A DNA stretch of 64,000 nt from assembly GCF_007625115.1 (NCBI RefSeq), contig NZ_VMNH01000008.1, positions 1 to 64,000 of the forward strand. Reading direction: 5' to 3'. Below the pieces are notes generated by a model. That model worked only from the letters and a program-made list of their open reading frames with translations, did no database searches and was not told where the DNA came from. This document shows positions 1 to 7,979 of the stretch, piece after piece (the first letter of the stretch is position 1; each line of letters begins with the position of its first letter). The position numbers and the translations under genes were made by a program. The stretch comes from Sedimenticola selenatireducens. Lineage in GTDB: Bacteria; Pseudomonadota; Gammaproteobacteria; Chromatiales; Chromatiaceae.

Positions 1-53
1 ACAGCTTCTCTGCGAAACTCTTCGGTATAGGCTGGTTTTCTATGCTTTGTCAT
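1..53 (-). CDS. IS3-family transposase OrfA, N-terminal fragment cut by the window edge
   Basis: Reading the minus strand from the ATG at 53-51 gives MTKHRKPAYTEEFRREAV, the usual opening of the OrfA helix-turn-helix protein of IS3-family elements (basic start, then a Y-T-x-E-F-R-x-E-A motif). OrfA binds the element ends and is normally joined to the OrfB integrase by frameshifting. A GGAG lies seven bases upstream of the ATG. Only 17 complete codons are visible because the gene runs off the left edge, so I cannot say whether the element is intact. It borders a row of integron-like attachment sites, a common place for insertion sequences. The family call rests on a short stretch and is therefore moderate. 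Confidence 0.6.
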   Translation of the reverse strand, partial: MTKHRKPAYTEEFRREA

Positions 54-100
54 GTGACATCTCCGTGCTAGACCTAAATCTAACTATAGAAGGTGTCTAC
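1..100 (-). mobile_element. End of an IS3-like insertion sequence (rest outside window)
   Basis: This covers the transposase start plus its short leader up to about position 100, where a TAGACACC-type sequence (minus strand) could be the terminal repeat. The exact end and any target-site duplication cannot be fixed because the other end is not in the window. It abuts the attC-like site at 121-190. Confidence 0.4.
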
Positions 101-120
101 TATTCGTGGGTAACTCGGAG

Positions 121-190
121 ATCTAACGCCAAGCTCAGCCGACATCAGGCCGCATCGCGGCCTGATGTCGGCTGGAGCGACGTGTTATAC
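121..190 (-). other. attC-like integron recombination site (attC1)
   Basis: Read on the minus strand the site starts with GTATAAC (R'') at 190-184 and ends with GTTAGAT (R', perfect GTTRRRY) at 127-121. Between them is a strong imperfect palindrome: a perfect 17-bp stem (137-153 with 157-173) and a three-base loop. The L'' arm GCTCCAGCC differs from the complement of the L' arm (GGCTGAGC) by one extra base, the extrahelical base typical of folded attC sites. The stop codon of the upstream gene lies inside R''. Layout, size (70 bp) and core motifs all match the attC family; the call is from structure, not from a covariance search. Confidence 0.75.
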
Positions 191-901
191 GAATTTAACC
201 GCATATAGTCCCGCCATACACGAGCCGAAAATAGTAATGCCTGAGCCGAAATGAATTATGTACCGGGAAAGGCGGAACTTGAAAATTGCCGACCAGATGT
301 CGAGCATACATTCGAATGCCATGTATTCATCTGACGGGGTCAAACCTGTTTCTGGGTTCTTCTCGTCCTTTTTCTTTCGCCCAAATACAGTGTGTGCGGA
401 ACTACGGAATCGCAGGAGCGGCCAGAAGTTATTGATCAAAGGAAGGTCGAAGTAGTCTTCCACTACTGTTGGGAGATGTGTTTTTAAGACGTGTGTTCCA
501 ACATCTAGAGGGACCTCTGGATTGCTCAAAGTGAGCTCATGTCGATCCCCATTCAGGAGCTTTCGTTTAGCCGACCTAGGCAAAAATGGCCAACGTCGCC
601 ATGGCGTTTCTTGCTTGAGAATATCCCGGTACAGGATATCGACATTCAGACGAACTCTTTCGTGTAGATCTGTTTGCCAGATCAATCCAATAGCGCCGAT
701 AGCTGAACCAAAGGTAGCCAGTATTGCCCCTGAAGAGAGGAGTGTGACGAGGTTTGCTTGGCTTTCGGGCAGCGAAAGCACGCGAACGGCGACGAAAAGT
801 CCGACTGTATAGAGCAGCGCTACGAGACCGTAGTGAATCCGTAAATGGTGATAAGTACTCCTTTTTTCCTTCGGCGGAGTGCTTTCTGCTTTTTCACTCA
901 A
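185..901 (-). CDS. Cassette-borne hypothetical membrane protein
   Basis: This 238-residue protein has no family I recognise. It has two hydrophobic segments near the N-terminus (about residues 24-42 and 50-75), a soluble middle rich in basic and aromatic residues (about 76-200), and a third hydrophobic segment at the C-terminus (about 215-236), so it is probably an inner-membrane protein with a cytoplasmic loop. The start is TTG at 901-899, with a strong AGGGGGG six bases upstream; a GTG two codons later is possible. The gene starts about 25 bases after one attC-like core and its TAA stop sits inside the next, the geometry of an integron gene cassette. Cassette genes of unknown function are often stress, defence or toxin-antitoxin related; nothing in the sequence decides this. 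Confidence 0.75.
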   Translation of the reverse strand: MSEKAESTPPKEKRSTYHHLRIHYGLVALLYTVGLFVAVRVLSLPESQANLVTLLSSGAILATFGSAIGAIGLIWQTDLHERVRLNVDILYRDILKQETPWRRWPFLPRSAKRKLLNGDRHELTLSNPEVPLDVGTHVLKTHLPTVVEDYFDLPLINNFWPLLRFRSSAHTVFGRKKKDEKNPETGLTPSDEYMAFECMLDIWSAIFKFRLSRYIIHFGSGITIFGSCMAGLYAVKFV

Positions 902-925
902 TCTAGGCCCCCCTTAGTTCTTACC

Positions 926-1012
926 GTATAACGCTTCGCGTCACCGGAAAAATAAAGTTGCAGAGCGAAGCGGCGCAGCTTTATTTTATCCGTGTGCATG
1001 CGTTTGTTAGTG
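926..1012 (-). other. attC-like integron recombination site (attC2)
   Basis: On the minus strand the site runs from CACTAAC (1012-1006) to GTTATAC (932-926), 87 bp. It holds an imperfect inverted repeat: an arm with TAAAATAAAG pairs with CTTTATTTTT, around a loop with CCGCTTCGC. The CACACGGA arm has one base more than the complement of TCCGGTG, as expected for an extrahelical base. The TAA stop of the 1007-1552 gene lies in the R'' core. The R'' core is not a perfect RYYYAAC match, so the call is slightly weaker than for the site at 121-190. Confidence 0.65.
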
Positions 1013-1552
1013 GCGTACATTGCGCATAGTCTCTTCAAACTGGTGATGTTCTTCAGCTGTTGTAACGGTAAGGCGGACTTTTGGGGGCAAGCGGCGCGAA
1101 GGTTCACTAGCAGGTATTGCTCCCATAGAACAGCGCATTCTTGCCACCAGTTTTCCTCTTTTTGCCACGAGATCAAAGAAAAGCGCATCGGGCTCTGCCG
1201 GCTTAAAGCCTTCCTTAAAAAGTATTGCCTTGAGTTCTTTCTCTATTTCTACACAGCGGGCTGGGTTATCAAGCGGCACTTCAAGCGTCACGTGTGATAC
1301 GCGCATATTCTGTTTGTTAACGTTGACCCAATATTTTGCCGAAAAAGGGACTTTAGTGGTGCTAGGCAACGAAAGTTTCAGATAGGCATATGGAAGAAAG
1401 TGCCTCATTTTTCCTTCTGGAATATTCAGCGGGTATTTTTGCTCTGGTACGAAATCGAGAAAATCTGGTTCCGGCTGAACTATTTCGGTTGCCCAACTCG
1501 CACTTGAACCAAGCAATACCAGGGTAACCATGAATATACAAAAGTGTTTCAT
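1007..1552 (-). CDS. Cassette-borne hypothetical secreted protein
   Basis: This is a 181-residue protein with a Sec-type signal peptide (MKHFCIFMVTLVLLGSSASW, cleavage likely just after, near residues 21-22). The mature part is soluble, with no recognised domain. Two cysteines (in ARCVEIE and RMRCSMG) could form a disulfide in the periplasm. I start at 1552 because that ATG begins the signal peptide; an in-frame upstream start would put twelve extra residues in front of it and would overlap the attC-like core at 1564-1570. The gene begins 12 bases after that core and ends inside the next one, so it is the second cassette of a small array. Function unknown; the export signal is the only solid functional clue. 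Confidence 0.7.
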   Translation of the reverse strand: MKHFCIFMVTLVLLGSSASWATEIVQPEPDFLDFVPEQKYPLNIPEGKMRHFLPYAYLKLSLPSTTKVPFSAKYWVNVNKQNMRVSHVTLEVPLDNPARCVEIEKELKAILFKEGFKPAEPDALFFDLVAKRGKLVARMRCSMGAIPASEPSRRLPPKVRLTVTTAEEHHQFEETMRNVRH

Positions 1553-1563
1553 ATCTTTCTCGC

Positions 1564-1675
1564 CACTAACGCCGATCATACAGCCCACACATTTATGACA
1601 ATATACGGCTGTAGAATATATTGAAGATTACGACAGTTCGTTCTACGCATTATATTTCCGGTCGCTATGTTAGAC
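1564..1675 (-). other. Possible attC-like site (attC3), degenerate
   Basis: On the minus strand a perfect RYYYAAC core, GTCTAAC (1675-1669), and a GTTAGTG core (1570-1564) stand 112 bp apart. The latter lies directly in front of the secreted cassette gene and repeats the core of the next site (GTTAGTGGCG at 1006-1015 in the other orientation). The flanking arms pair only weakly (GCGACC with GATCGGC) and the centre has several short AT-rich inverted repeats rather than one clean stem. It could be a long VCR-like attC, a decayed one, or only a core remnant. Confidence 0.45.
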
Positions 1676-1928
1676 CGACTTGGAGGGATGACTTTGAAAT
1701 GAGTTTTCAGCGTCCTGCCAAGTGGTTATTCCTTAAATTACTCAGCAGGTTAGCAGAGAATTTCGTACAGATGAACTATTTTCTTCTGGATGGGTAACCG
1801 ATTGGATTGATGGAGTTAAGCGATGTTCGGGGTGAGATGTCAGAGTCGAGCCACGACTCTGACTCTTATATAGCGTTTTTACGCTAACGTTCCCCAGACA
1901 TCACGCAATACATACCCATTTTGCACGA
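1589..1928. other. Intergenic, no gene; contains the attC3 candidate and a hairpin
   Basis: No coding sequence is supported in this 340-bp gap. The left third is the possible attC3. At 1841-1861 an 8-bp perfect inverted repeat, CAGAGTCG / CGACTCTG, has a five-base loop. It has no T-run on either strand, so I do not call a terminator. No integron integrase or attI is recognisable. Confidence 0.6.
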
Positions 1929-3758
1929 CTAAATCTGATACATCATCGGCAGCAGCCAGGAGAGTGTCAGCCAGACAATCAGGGTGAGTGGGATTCCGAC
2001 ACGCACGAAATCATTGAACTGATACCCTCCCGCATTCATCACCAACAGGTTGGTTTTGTAGGCCATAGGGGTGGCATAACTCATGTTGGCGCCAAACAGT
2101 ACCGCCAACACAAAGGGCTCGGCTGGCAGACCCAGTTGCTGCGCAATATCAATCGCAATCGGGGTACCAATCACCGCTGCTGCATTGTTCGAAACGATGT
2201 TGGTCAGTATCGCCATGACCAACATCAGGCCACTCAACATCACGGTGGGTGAACTACCAGCGCTCACGCCGACAAAGAGTTGCGCCAGGTATTCTGCGCC
2301 ACCTGTCTTCGACAGCGCCATACCCATGGCAAGACTCGCCACCACGATCAGAATCACCTGGGTATTGAGTGCCTGTGCGGCATCGCGCCAGCTGAGACAA
2401 CGTGTAGTAATCATCAGTAACACACCGCAGGTCGCGCTGATGGCAATCGGTAGCAGACCGAAGGCGGCAGTAATTACAATCGCTGCCATGATCAGCAGTG
2501 CTAATGAGGCACGCTTAGTCGTGGGAAGATCGCTGGTGGCATCGAGCACCAACAGCTCACCACTCCGTTTTAACTCGGCAATATGTTCACGTCGACCTTG
2601 TACCAGTAGTACATCACTAACCTCCAGAGGTACATCTCCAACCTCTTTTTTTAGCGTGCGCACTTCGGCTCCGGCACGATGTAACGCCAGGGTGACTAAC
2701 TGGTAGTAATCAGCAAATCGCAGACGCGACAGTGTGGTACCGTCCAACGGTGATCCCTGGGTTACGACGATCTCGGCGAGTTGCTGATCCTCGTCCGCAA
2801 GCGGATGATCTTCGTCCACCCGTATATCGCCGATATAAAGCTTGGCACCCAGCACGGCCTCCATCTCTTTGAGATTATCCGGCGTATCTTTTAGGCTTAA
2901 CCGATCACCTGGTTTGAGAATAACATCGGGAAAGGGGGTCAATACGACACCTTCACCCCGATGAATCTGTGAGATTTTCAATGTCCTGCCGGCTGCTTCA
3001 TTGACTTCAGCCAGCGTCTTACCGGCGGCGAAACTCTCCTCTTCCACATTTAGCTGCGCATTGAAAACACGTGGCGATATGTCCTCCATTAGCGCCTCAC
3101 GCTTCGGCAGCATACGCGGTGCTACCAGCCATAAAAACAGGATCGCCAGTCCGCCAGCAATTGCCGCCGGCACAAAGAAGTGGAACATACTAAAACGTGG
3201 TAGTCCCATATCAGCCGCAACAGAGACAACCAGCAGATTGGTAGAGGTACCAATGGTAGTACTCATCCCGCCCACCAGCGTGGCAAAGCCCATCGGCATC
3301 AGGATCTCCGATGCCGGACGGTTGTTGCGCAACGAAACACTGATCAGGATCGGTAACAACAACACCACAATTGGCACATTGTTGACGAAGGCACTCAAAA
3401 ATGCGCCGACCAATAGGGTTAACAGTAACGACAACATCGGACTGACCGACCACAGCCGTGCCAGCTGACGACCCACCGGTTCCAGTGCACCGGTCCGCAC
3501 CAGCCCCTGCCCTGCAATCATCAGGGCACAAACGGCGACCAGCGCTTCATGACCAAAACCTCTGAAAAAATCGATTGCATGGAGTTGTATGCCATCGGAC
3601 ACATAGGGGAAAACTTCAAACCCTGTGGTCAGGAGTACTAACACCACCAGACTGGATGTCTCCAGTGGAACACGTTCTCGGGTAAAAAGCGCCAGGGCCA
3701 CCACCACCAGCAAAAGGACAGCCAGACCATGGGCATCGGGCAGTGCGGGAAATTCCAT
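1929..3758 (-). CDS. SLC13 (DASS) family permease with two RCK_C domains
   Basis: This is a 609-residue inner-membrane transporter of the divalent anion:sodium symporter (SLC13/ArsB-NhaD) type. It has about five N-terminal membrane helices, a cytoplasmic middle with two TrkA-C (RCK_C) modules (about residues 195-390), and a second membrane half. The N-NVPIVVLLLP and N-NAAAVIGTPIA stretches are the paired Asn-Asn-type substrate/sodium signatures seen in both halves of SLC13 proteins. Members with RCK_C insertions are often annotated as sulfate or dicarboxylate permeases, and sulfate is attractive here because the neighbours are sulfur genes, but the substrate is not shown. The start at 3758 has GGAGG eight bases upstream; an earlier in-frame ATG at 3803 adds fifteen residues without a clear site. 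Confidence 0.88.
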   Translation of the reverse strand: MEFPALPDAHGLAVLLLVVVALALFTRERVPLETSSLVVLVLLTTGFEVFPYVSDGIQLHAIDFFRGFGHEALVAVCALMIAGQGLVRTGALEPVGRQLARLWSVSPMLSLLLTLLVGAFLSAFVNNVPIVVLLLPILISVSLRNNRPASEILMPMGFATLVGGMSTTIGTSTNLLVVSVAADMGLPRFSMFHFFVPAAIAGGLAILFLWLVAPRMLPKREALMEDISPRVFNAQLNVEEESFAAGKTLAEVNEAAGRTLKISQIHRGEGVVLTPFPDVILKPGDRLSLKDTPDNLKEMEAVLGAKLYIGDIRVDEDHPLADEDQQLAEIVVTQGSPLDGTTLSRLRFADYYQLVTLALHRAGAEVRTLKKEVGDVPLEVSDVLLVQGRREHIAELKRSGELLVLDATSDLPTTKRASLALLIMAAIVITAAFGLLPIAISATCGVLLMITTRCLSWRDAAQALNTQVILIVVASLAMGMALSKTGGAEYLAQLFVGVSAGSSPTVMLSGLMLVMAILTNIVSNNAAAVIGTPIAIDIAQQLGLPAEPFVLAVLFGANMSYATPMAYKTNLLVMNAGGYQFNDFVRVGIPLTLIVWLTLSWLLPMMYQI

Positions 3759-3856
3759 TGCATTCACCTCCGAAAGTCGTTTACTCAATTCGCATAGAGC
3801 CAAGGCACTTCTCTAGTGCCTGTTACCCTCTATCACATCAGCAGCAAATGAACGCC

Positions 3857-4321
3857 TTAGACTGGCCGCATCTGATCTGGTCGTAGCTTGGTGGTGAAGT
3901 AGTCATCACCGTCTTCGACATCCACGGGTTGTTCGACCTGATCCACCAAAGGTTGTTCATAGTCGTTCCAGCCCCGCAGTCCTGTCTTGAGCGAGGCAAC
4001 ATTATTAAAACCGAGCACTTGCAGTGAGTTGGCCGCAAGGACACTGCGATAACCTGATCGACAGACGACCACTATCTCGCGATCTCTGGCTTTAACCAGT
4101 TCAGGTTCGGTCTCTTCGTAGTCCCACTCGCAGGCCGATTCAAGAATACCGCGTGGCACATTCATTGATCCGGGTATATGCATCGTTGCAAACTCCCCAG
4201 GCTCACGCACATCGACAATCAGCAGGTCTGGATTGGCCAGCTGGCGCTCTTCCAGATCCCACGGCATAATCTCTTTTACATCCGTCAAACAACTACGGAT
4301 TAATTCAATAAAACGCATCAT
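3857..4321 (-). CDS. Rhodanese-like sulfurtransferase (single domain)
   Basis: A 154-residue cytoplasmic rhodanese. It has the N-terminal DVREPGEF motif (near residue 37), HIPGSMNVPRG, and the active-site loop VVVCRSGYRS with the catalytic Cys near residue 87. The acidic C-terminal tail (VEDGDDYF) is not part of the fold. Rhodaneses move sulfane sulfur as a Cys persulfide. In sulfur oxidisers such proteins can feed TusA or DsrEFH, but this one lies far from dsr and next to a NarX/NarL pair, so its partner is unknown. The CDS begins with two Met codons; 4321 or 4318 may be used. Confidence 0.9.
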   Translation of the reverse strand: MMRFIELIRSCLTDVKEIMPWDLEERQLANPDLLIVDVREPGEFATMHIPGSMNVPRGILESACEWDYEETEPELVKARDREIVVVCRSGYRSVLAANSLQVLGFNNVASLKTGLRGWNDYEQPLVDQVEQPVDVEDGDDYFTTKLRPDQMRPV

Positions 4322-4363
4322 AAGGAGTGTTCCTGTTACTACTTTGGGTTACCGTTGATGGAA

Positions 4364-5011
4364 TTACTGGTCTCTGGAACAGAGGGCCTGCTCAACCGCA
4401 ATAACAGCGGCTTCGACACGCGAGTGCACATTCAATTTTCGCAGAATAGATTTTACGTGCAGCTTTACTGTGCCATCGGATATACCGAGATTGCGGGCAA
4501 TCACTTTATTACTTTGACCATCTGCCAAGAGACAGAGAATTTCAGCTTCGCGGGGCGTCAGGTCTGCAAATATATCGCGTGTTGAAGGTGTTTGTGTTTC
4601 ACCTTGCACCGCCTTTGCCAACACACCCATCAGCTCTGGCGCAACGATGGTGGCACCACCCAGAATGGCGCGCAGGGCATTGATGAGCTCATCCGGTTCC
4701 ATATCTTTGAGCAGGTAACCTTGTGCACCACCCTGCAGCGAGTTAATGACATCACTCTCTTCTCGGCTGGTAGTCAGCATGGCAATCGGCATGGTTAATC
4801 CTTTTTCACGCAACACCTGCAACACTTCGATTCCGCTCATATCCGGCATGCGCATGTCCAGCAACACCACATCCGGCTTTTCACTTGCTGCCAGCGCTAT
4901 CCCTTCTTCACAATTTCCAAAGGCACCAATAACGTTGATCCCCCGGCGCTGCAGCAGCTCTTGGAGTCCTATACGGAACAGGGCATGATCATCGATTAGC
5001 AGGATACGCAT
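4364..5011 (-). CDS. NarL/FixJ-type response regulator
   Basis: A 215-residue regulator. The receiver domain (about 1-120) has the acidic pair DD near residue 7-8, the phospho-acceptor Asp in VVLLDMRMPD, and the conserved Lys in YLLKDMEPDE. The C-terminal LuxR-type helix-turn-helix (about 145-210) has LTPREAEILCLLADGQSNK. Its ATG overlaps the stop of the upstream histidine kinase (TAATG), so the two are translationally coupled and form a cognate pair. Targets are not visible. NarL-type regulators often respond to nitrate or redox signals through NarX-type kinases. Confidence 0.93.
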   Translation of the reverse strand: MRILLIDDHALFRIGLQELLQRRGINVIGAFGNCEEGIALAASEKPDVVLLDMRMPDMSGIEVLQVLREKGLTMPIAMLTTSREESDVINSLQGGAQGYLLKDMEPDELINALRAILGGATIVAPELMGVLAKAVQGETQTPSTRDIFADLTPREAEILCLLADGQSNKVIARNLGISDGTVKLHVKSILRKLNVHSRVEAAVIAVEQALCSRDQ

Positions 5012-6666
5012 TAATGGGTCTCTTTTTTCTCACTCTTACGGGGACTGATCCCGGGATTATAGGTTAGCTCAACCCGGGTACCTTCACCGAGCTCACTCTC
5101 AATCTTGATCTCGGCGCCGACTCTTCTGGCACGCTCTTCCATAATCGATAGACCGATGTGCTCCCCTGGATTTCCGGGTGGGCGAACGTTATCAAAACCA
5201 ACACCGTCATCCTCAACCAGCAATCGATATTCACCTTCTGGATTGCAGGTCAATAGCACGCGTACCGTGTGCGCCTTGGCGTGTTTGCGAATATTTGCCA
5301 GACTCTCCTGGACAATACGTAATAACTGCATCTCTTCGCTGGCGCCCATATTGACCTGACGACAGCCCGATTGGAAGAAAATTGAGACGCCAGTGTCCTG
5401 TTTAAAGCGTTGCGCCATTTTCTCTAACGCTATGATCAAACCCCGTTGATCAACGGGCGCGAGGAAGCTATTGAGCAGTTCCCGTAATTCGGTATGCGCT
5501 TCATCCAGACCATTTTTGATTCGCTCCAACTCGGAACGGGCCGGAGAGGGATCGACTGTTTCCTGCTCAAGCGTCTCATCCAACATGCGCACTTGAAAGC
5601 GCAGGCTCGCGAGTGTCTGCGCCAGCGAATCATGTAGCTCATGCGCCAAGGCCGTCCGCTCTTCGATAATGGAGAGGCGGCGCGCCTCTTCGTCTGAGCG
5701 GTGTTTGGCGATAGCGATACCTAAATGACTGCCAATGGTTGAAAGCAAGTCAAACATCTCTTCCCGCCCTTCCAGGGCCGGCTTTCGGATATAGATACGG
5801 TACAGTCCCAGTACGTTACCATGAAACTTCAGCGGAACCGTTACCTGCTCCAGCTCATCACTGCTGTACATGTGACGCCCATTACGCCGCGAGCAGGCTT
5901 CGGCATCATGTTCACACAATACGTCACCACTGGAGAGCGCTTTGCCACATTGACAGAGCGAAACCGGTAGCTGCTCACTCTCGGTCAGCAGTTGATCATC
6001 CGGTCCAAGACTACCCACCAGACGCATCAGCCCTTCAGGCGTCGTCAACTGCACAGTGGCAGTGACACCGTGGGCCATCTCTTTCAATATCCGCAGGAAG
6101 CGCATTAACAGATCATCCATGTCATCGATCTGATTGATACTGGCGGCAACGTCATACAACGCCTTCAAACCCGTGGTCTGTTGTGCAAGCCGCCGGGTCT
6201 GGCGGGCCACCCGGTTATCCATGTCTTCGTAGAGATCGATCAGCTCACTGCTGAGACTGTCAAGATCCCGGGCCAGCGGCCCCAGCACACCCACATCATC
6301 AAACACCAGAGTGGTCCAGGGTTCGCCCTGGCAGACATCACCGACCGCACGTTCTAGTTGAACCAGAGGAGCAAGCAGCCGGTTACGCAGGCGGTTCACA
6401 CCGAGCGCAAAGGACGCAATAGCGACCAGACTGGAGAGCAGAAACAGTATACCGATAACCCCGGCATCACCACCGCGTACAAACAGGAACACCAGGATTA
6501 GATTGAACAGCAGGACAAAGGCCAGTGTTACCAACGGCCCGATGAGGCGTGCAGCGACCAATACTTGCAGATAAGGGTAGCGCCCTGCAATGGTCAGCAA
6601 TAGGCCTCCAGCCTCCGGAGCGGCGGAACGAGTCAGCTTTTCATCGTTCGTCAGGGCATTGCTCAT
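5011..6666 (-). CDS. NarX-type sensor histidine kinase with a cysteine-rich GAF domain
   Basis: A 551-residue membrane kinase. Two hydrophobic segments (about 40-64 and 70-92) have almost no periplasmic loop, which differs from classical NarX with its large nitrate-sensing periplasmic domain. A HAMP-like linker follows, then a GAF-like region (about 165-320) containing CQCGKALSSG, VLCEHD and EACSRR, i.e. at least four Cys in about 25 residues. The kinase core has the HisKA_3 H-box (ALAHELHDSLAQTL) and a HATPase_c domain with VEDDGVGFD. The Cys cluster suggests a metal, Fe-S or thiol redox sensor inside the cell, which is an inference. It is coupled to the NarL-type regulator. Confidence 0.92.
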   Translation of the reverse strand: MSNALTNDEKLTRSAAPEAGGLLLTIAGRYPYLQVLVAARLIGPLVTLAFVLLFNLILVFLFVRGGDAGVIGILFLLSSLVAIASFALGVNRLRNRLLAPLVQLERAVGDVCQGEPWTTLVFDDVGVLGPLARDLDSLSSELIDLYEDMDNRVARQTRRLAQQTTGLKALYDVAASINQIDDMDDLLMRFLRILKEMAHGVTATVQLTTPEGLMRLVGSLGPDDQLLTESEQLPVSLCQCGKALSSGDVLCEHDAEACSRRNGRHMYSSDELEQVTVPLKFHGNVLGLYRIYIRKPALEGREEMFDLLSTIGSHLGIAIAKHRSDEEARRLSIIEERTALAHELHDSLAQTLASLRFQVRMLDETLEQETVDPSPARSELERIKNGLDEAHTELRELLNSFLAPVDQRGLIIALEKMAQRFKQDTGVSIFFQSGCRQVNMGASEEMQLLRIVQESLANIRKHAKAHTVRVLLTCNPEGEYRLLVEDDGVGFDNVRPPGNPGEHIGLSIMEERARRVGAEIKIESELGEGTRVELTYNPGISPRKSEKKETH

Positions 6667-6784
6667 TGCTTACCTTTTCCGGATGCAAACTGTGATAGGT
6701 GGCTAAACTGTATTCGTGATTGCTAATTTACCATGAAACAGGTGGCGATATGAAATAGCACGCCTGTTTTTAACTCGGTTGATG

Positions 6785-7921
6785 TCATGAACGAATAGCC
6801 GCAATGGCCTGCAATTGACGCTCCCGCAGTACACGGCCCAAATCGGCCCCTTGAAATCCCTCTTCCCCCAGCGCGGCAGGTGAAACAGATGCACGGGCCT
6901 GATTGGCCAGATCGACCCACGCTTCAATCTCATCTTCAAGATCTGGCCAGAGAATTTGACCCAGGGTCATCAACCGCTTCAGCCGTTCCGGGTGTTGCTG
7001 GGCCCGGCTCCGAATCAGCAGATCCAGGGTAGCGCCGGGATCATGCTCAGCAACATGGGGATAGAATCGCGCCACCCCCTGCAACAACTCCAGTAGATCA
7101 AGGTATTCACGCTCTACGGGAAGACAGCGGGTTAACCAGCGGCTGCCACCTGGGCCCTGGCATACCCCGTGAAAGAGCGCGCAAAAACGCACGACTGGCT
7201 CCGCATCAAGCGCCACCGAGCGCTTCAATGCCAGGATGGGCTCGCTCACCGACTGTTCGCCGTGGGGTTGCTCTTCTCCCATAACCTGCGCGAGTTGTGG
7301 CAGTAACGTGTCAAGCGCACCGCAGCGATGCAGTACTTCAAAAAAGCGCCAGGGCTCGGGCTCTGCCACGGACCTGATCATCTCCTGCCAAACCCGCTCT
7401 GGTTTCAGCGCAGCCAGTTCTTCTTGGGACGCCATGCCTTTCATCAGGCCAAAGGTATCATGGGCCAGTGAGAAGCCGTATTTGGAGAGTTTGGCAATGA
7501 ATCGGGCACCACGCAGCAACCGAACCGGGTCCTCTTGAAATGCCGGCGAGATATGTCTCAGGCGGCGCTGTTCGATATCGGCCAATCCGCCCACTCGATC
7601 TATCACTTCACCTTGCAAATCTTCGATCAAGGCGTTGATGGTGAAATCACGCCGCTGCAGATCCTCTTCCAGGGTGACATCAGGCCCGTATTCAACCGTG
7701 AAGCCTTTATATCCGGGGCTGGTCTTTGTCTCGCGACGAGCCAGGGCATACTCTTCACCCGTTTCAGGATGAAGAAAGACCGGGAACAGCCCATCAGCCC
7801 GAGTAAACCCCTGATCCAACATCTCACTTTCCGTGGCACCCACAACCAGCCAATCCCGATCCTTGACCGGGATATTCAAAAGGCGATCACGAACGGCACC
7901 CCCTACAAGAAATATTTTCAT
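6785..7921 (-). CDS. cca: tRNA nucleotidyltransferase (CCA-adding enzyme)
   Basis: A 378-residue class II nucleotidyltransferase that adds or repairs the CCA end of tRNA. The head domain has VGGAVRD (residues 6-12) and the metal-binding KDRDWLVVG. RRDFTINAL, EDPVRLLRGARF and ERVWQEM follow in the family order. It lacks the C-terminal HD phosphohydrolase domain of longer gammaproteobacterial enzymes, which matches its length. GGGAGG precedes the ATG by six bases. The next gene upstream on the same strand is an ABC exporter 58 bp away. Confidence 0.94.
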   Translation of the reverse strand: MKIFLVGGAVRDRLLNIPVKDRDWLVVGATESEMLDQGFTRADGLFPVFLHPETGEEYALARRETKTSPGYKGFTVEYGPDVTLEEDLQRRDFTINALIEDLQGEVIDRVGGLADIEQRRLRHISPAFQEDPVRLLRGARFIAKLSKYGFSLAHDTFGLMKGMASQEELAALKPERVWQEMIRSVAEPEPWRFFEVLHRCGALDTLLPQLAQVMGEEQPHGEQSVSEPILALKRSVALDAEPVVRFCALFHGVCQGPGGSRWLTRCLPVEREYLDLLELLQGVARFYPHVAEHDPGATLDLLIRSRAQQHPERLKRLMTLGQILWPDLEDEIEAWVDLANQARASVSPAALGEEGFQGADLGRVLRERQLQAIAAIRS

Positions 7922-7979
7922 GCGGCACCTCCCTGTGCCGCGGCCTGCGGCCGTGAAATATGTCTATCCTGCCAATTTT

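Noticed and set aside
898-1188. Open frame on the minus strand (96 residues) across attC2
   Set aside because: It overlaps the end of the secreted cassette gene and the attC2 stem in another frame and has a low-complexity, improbable product.
1815-1889. GTTAAGC and GCTAAC as a fourth attC site
   Set aside because: The two cores face the wrong way relative to each other for one site, and no gene cassette follows.
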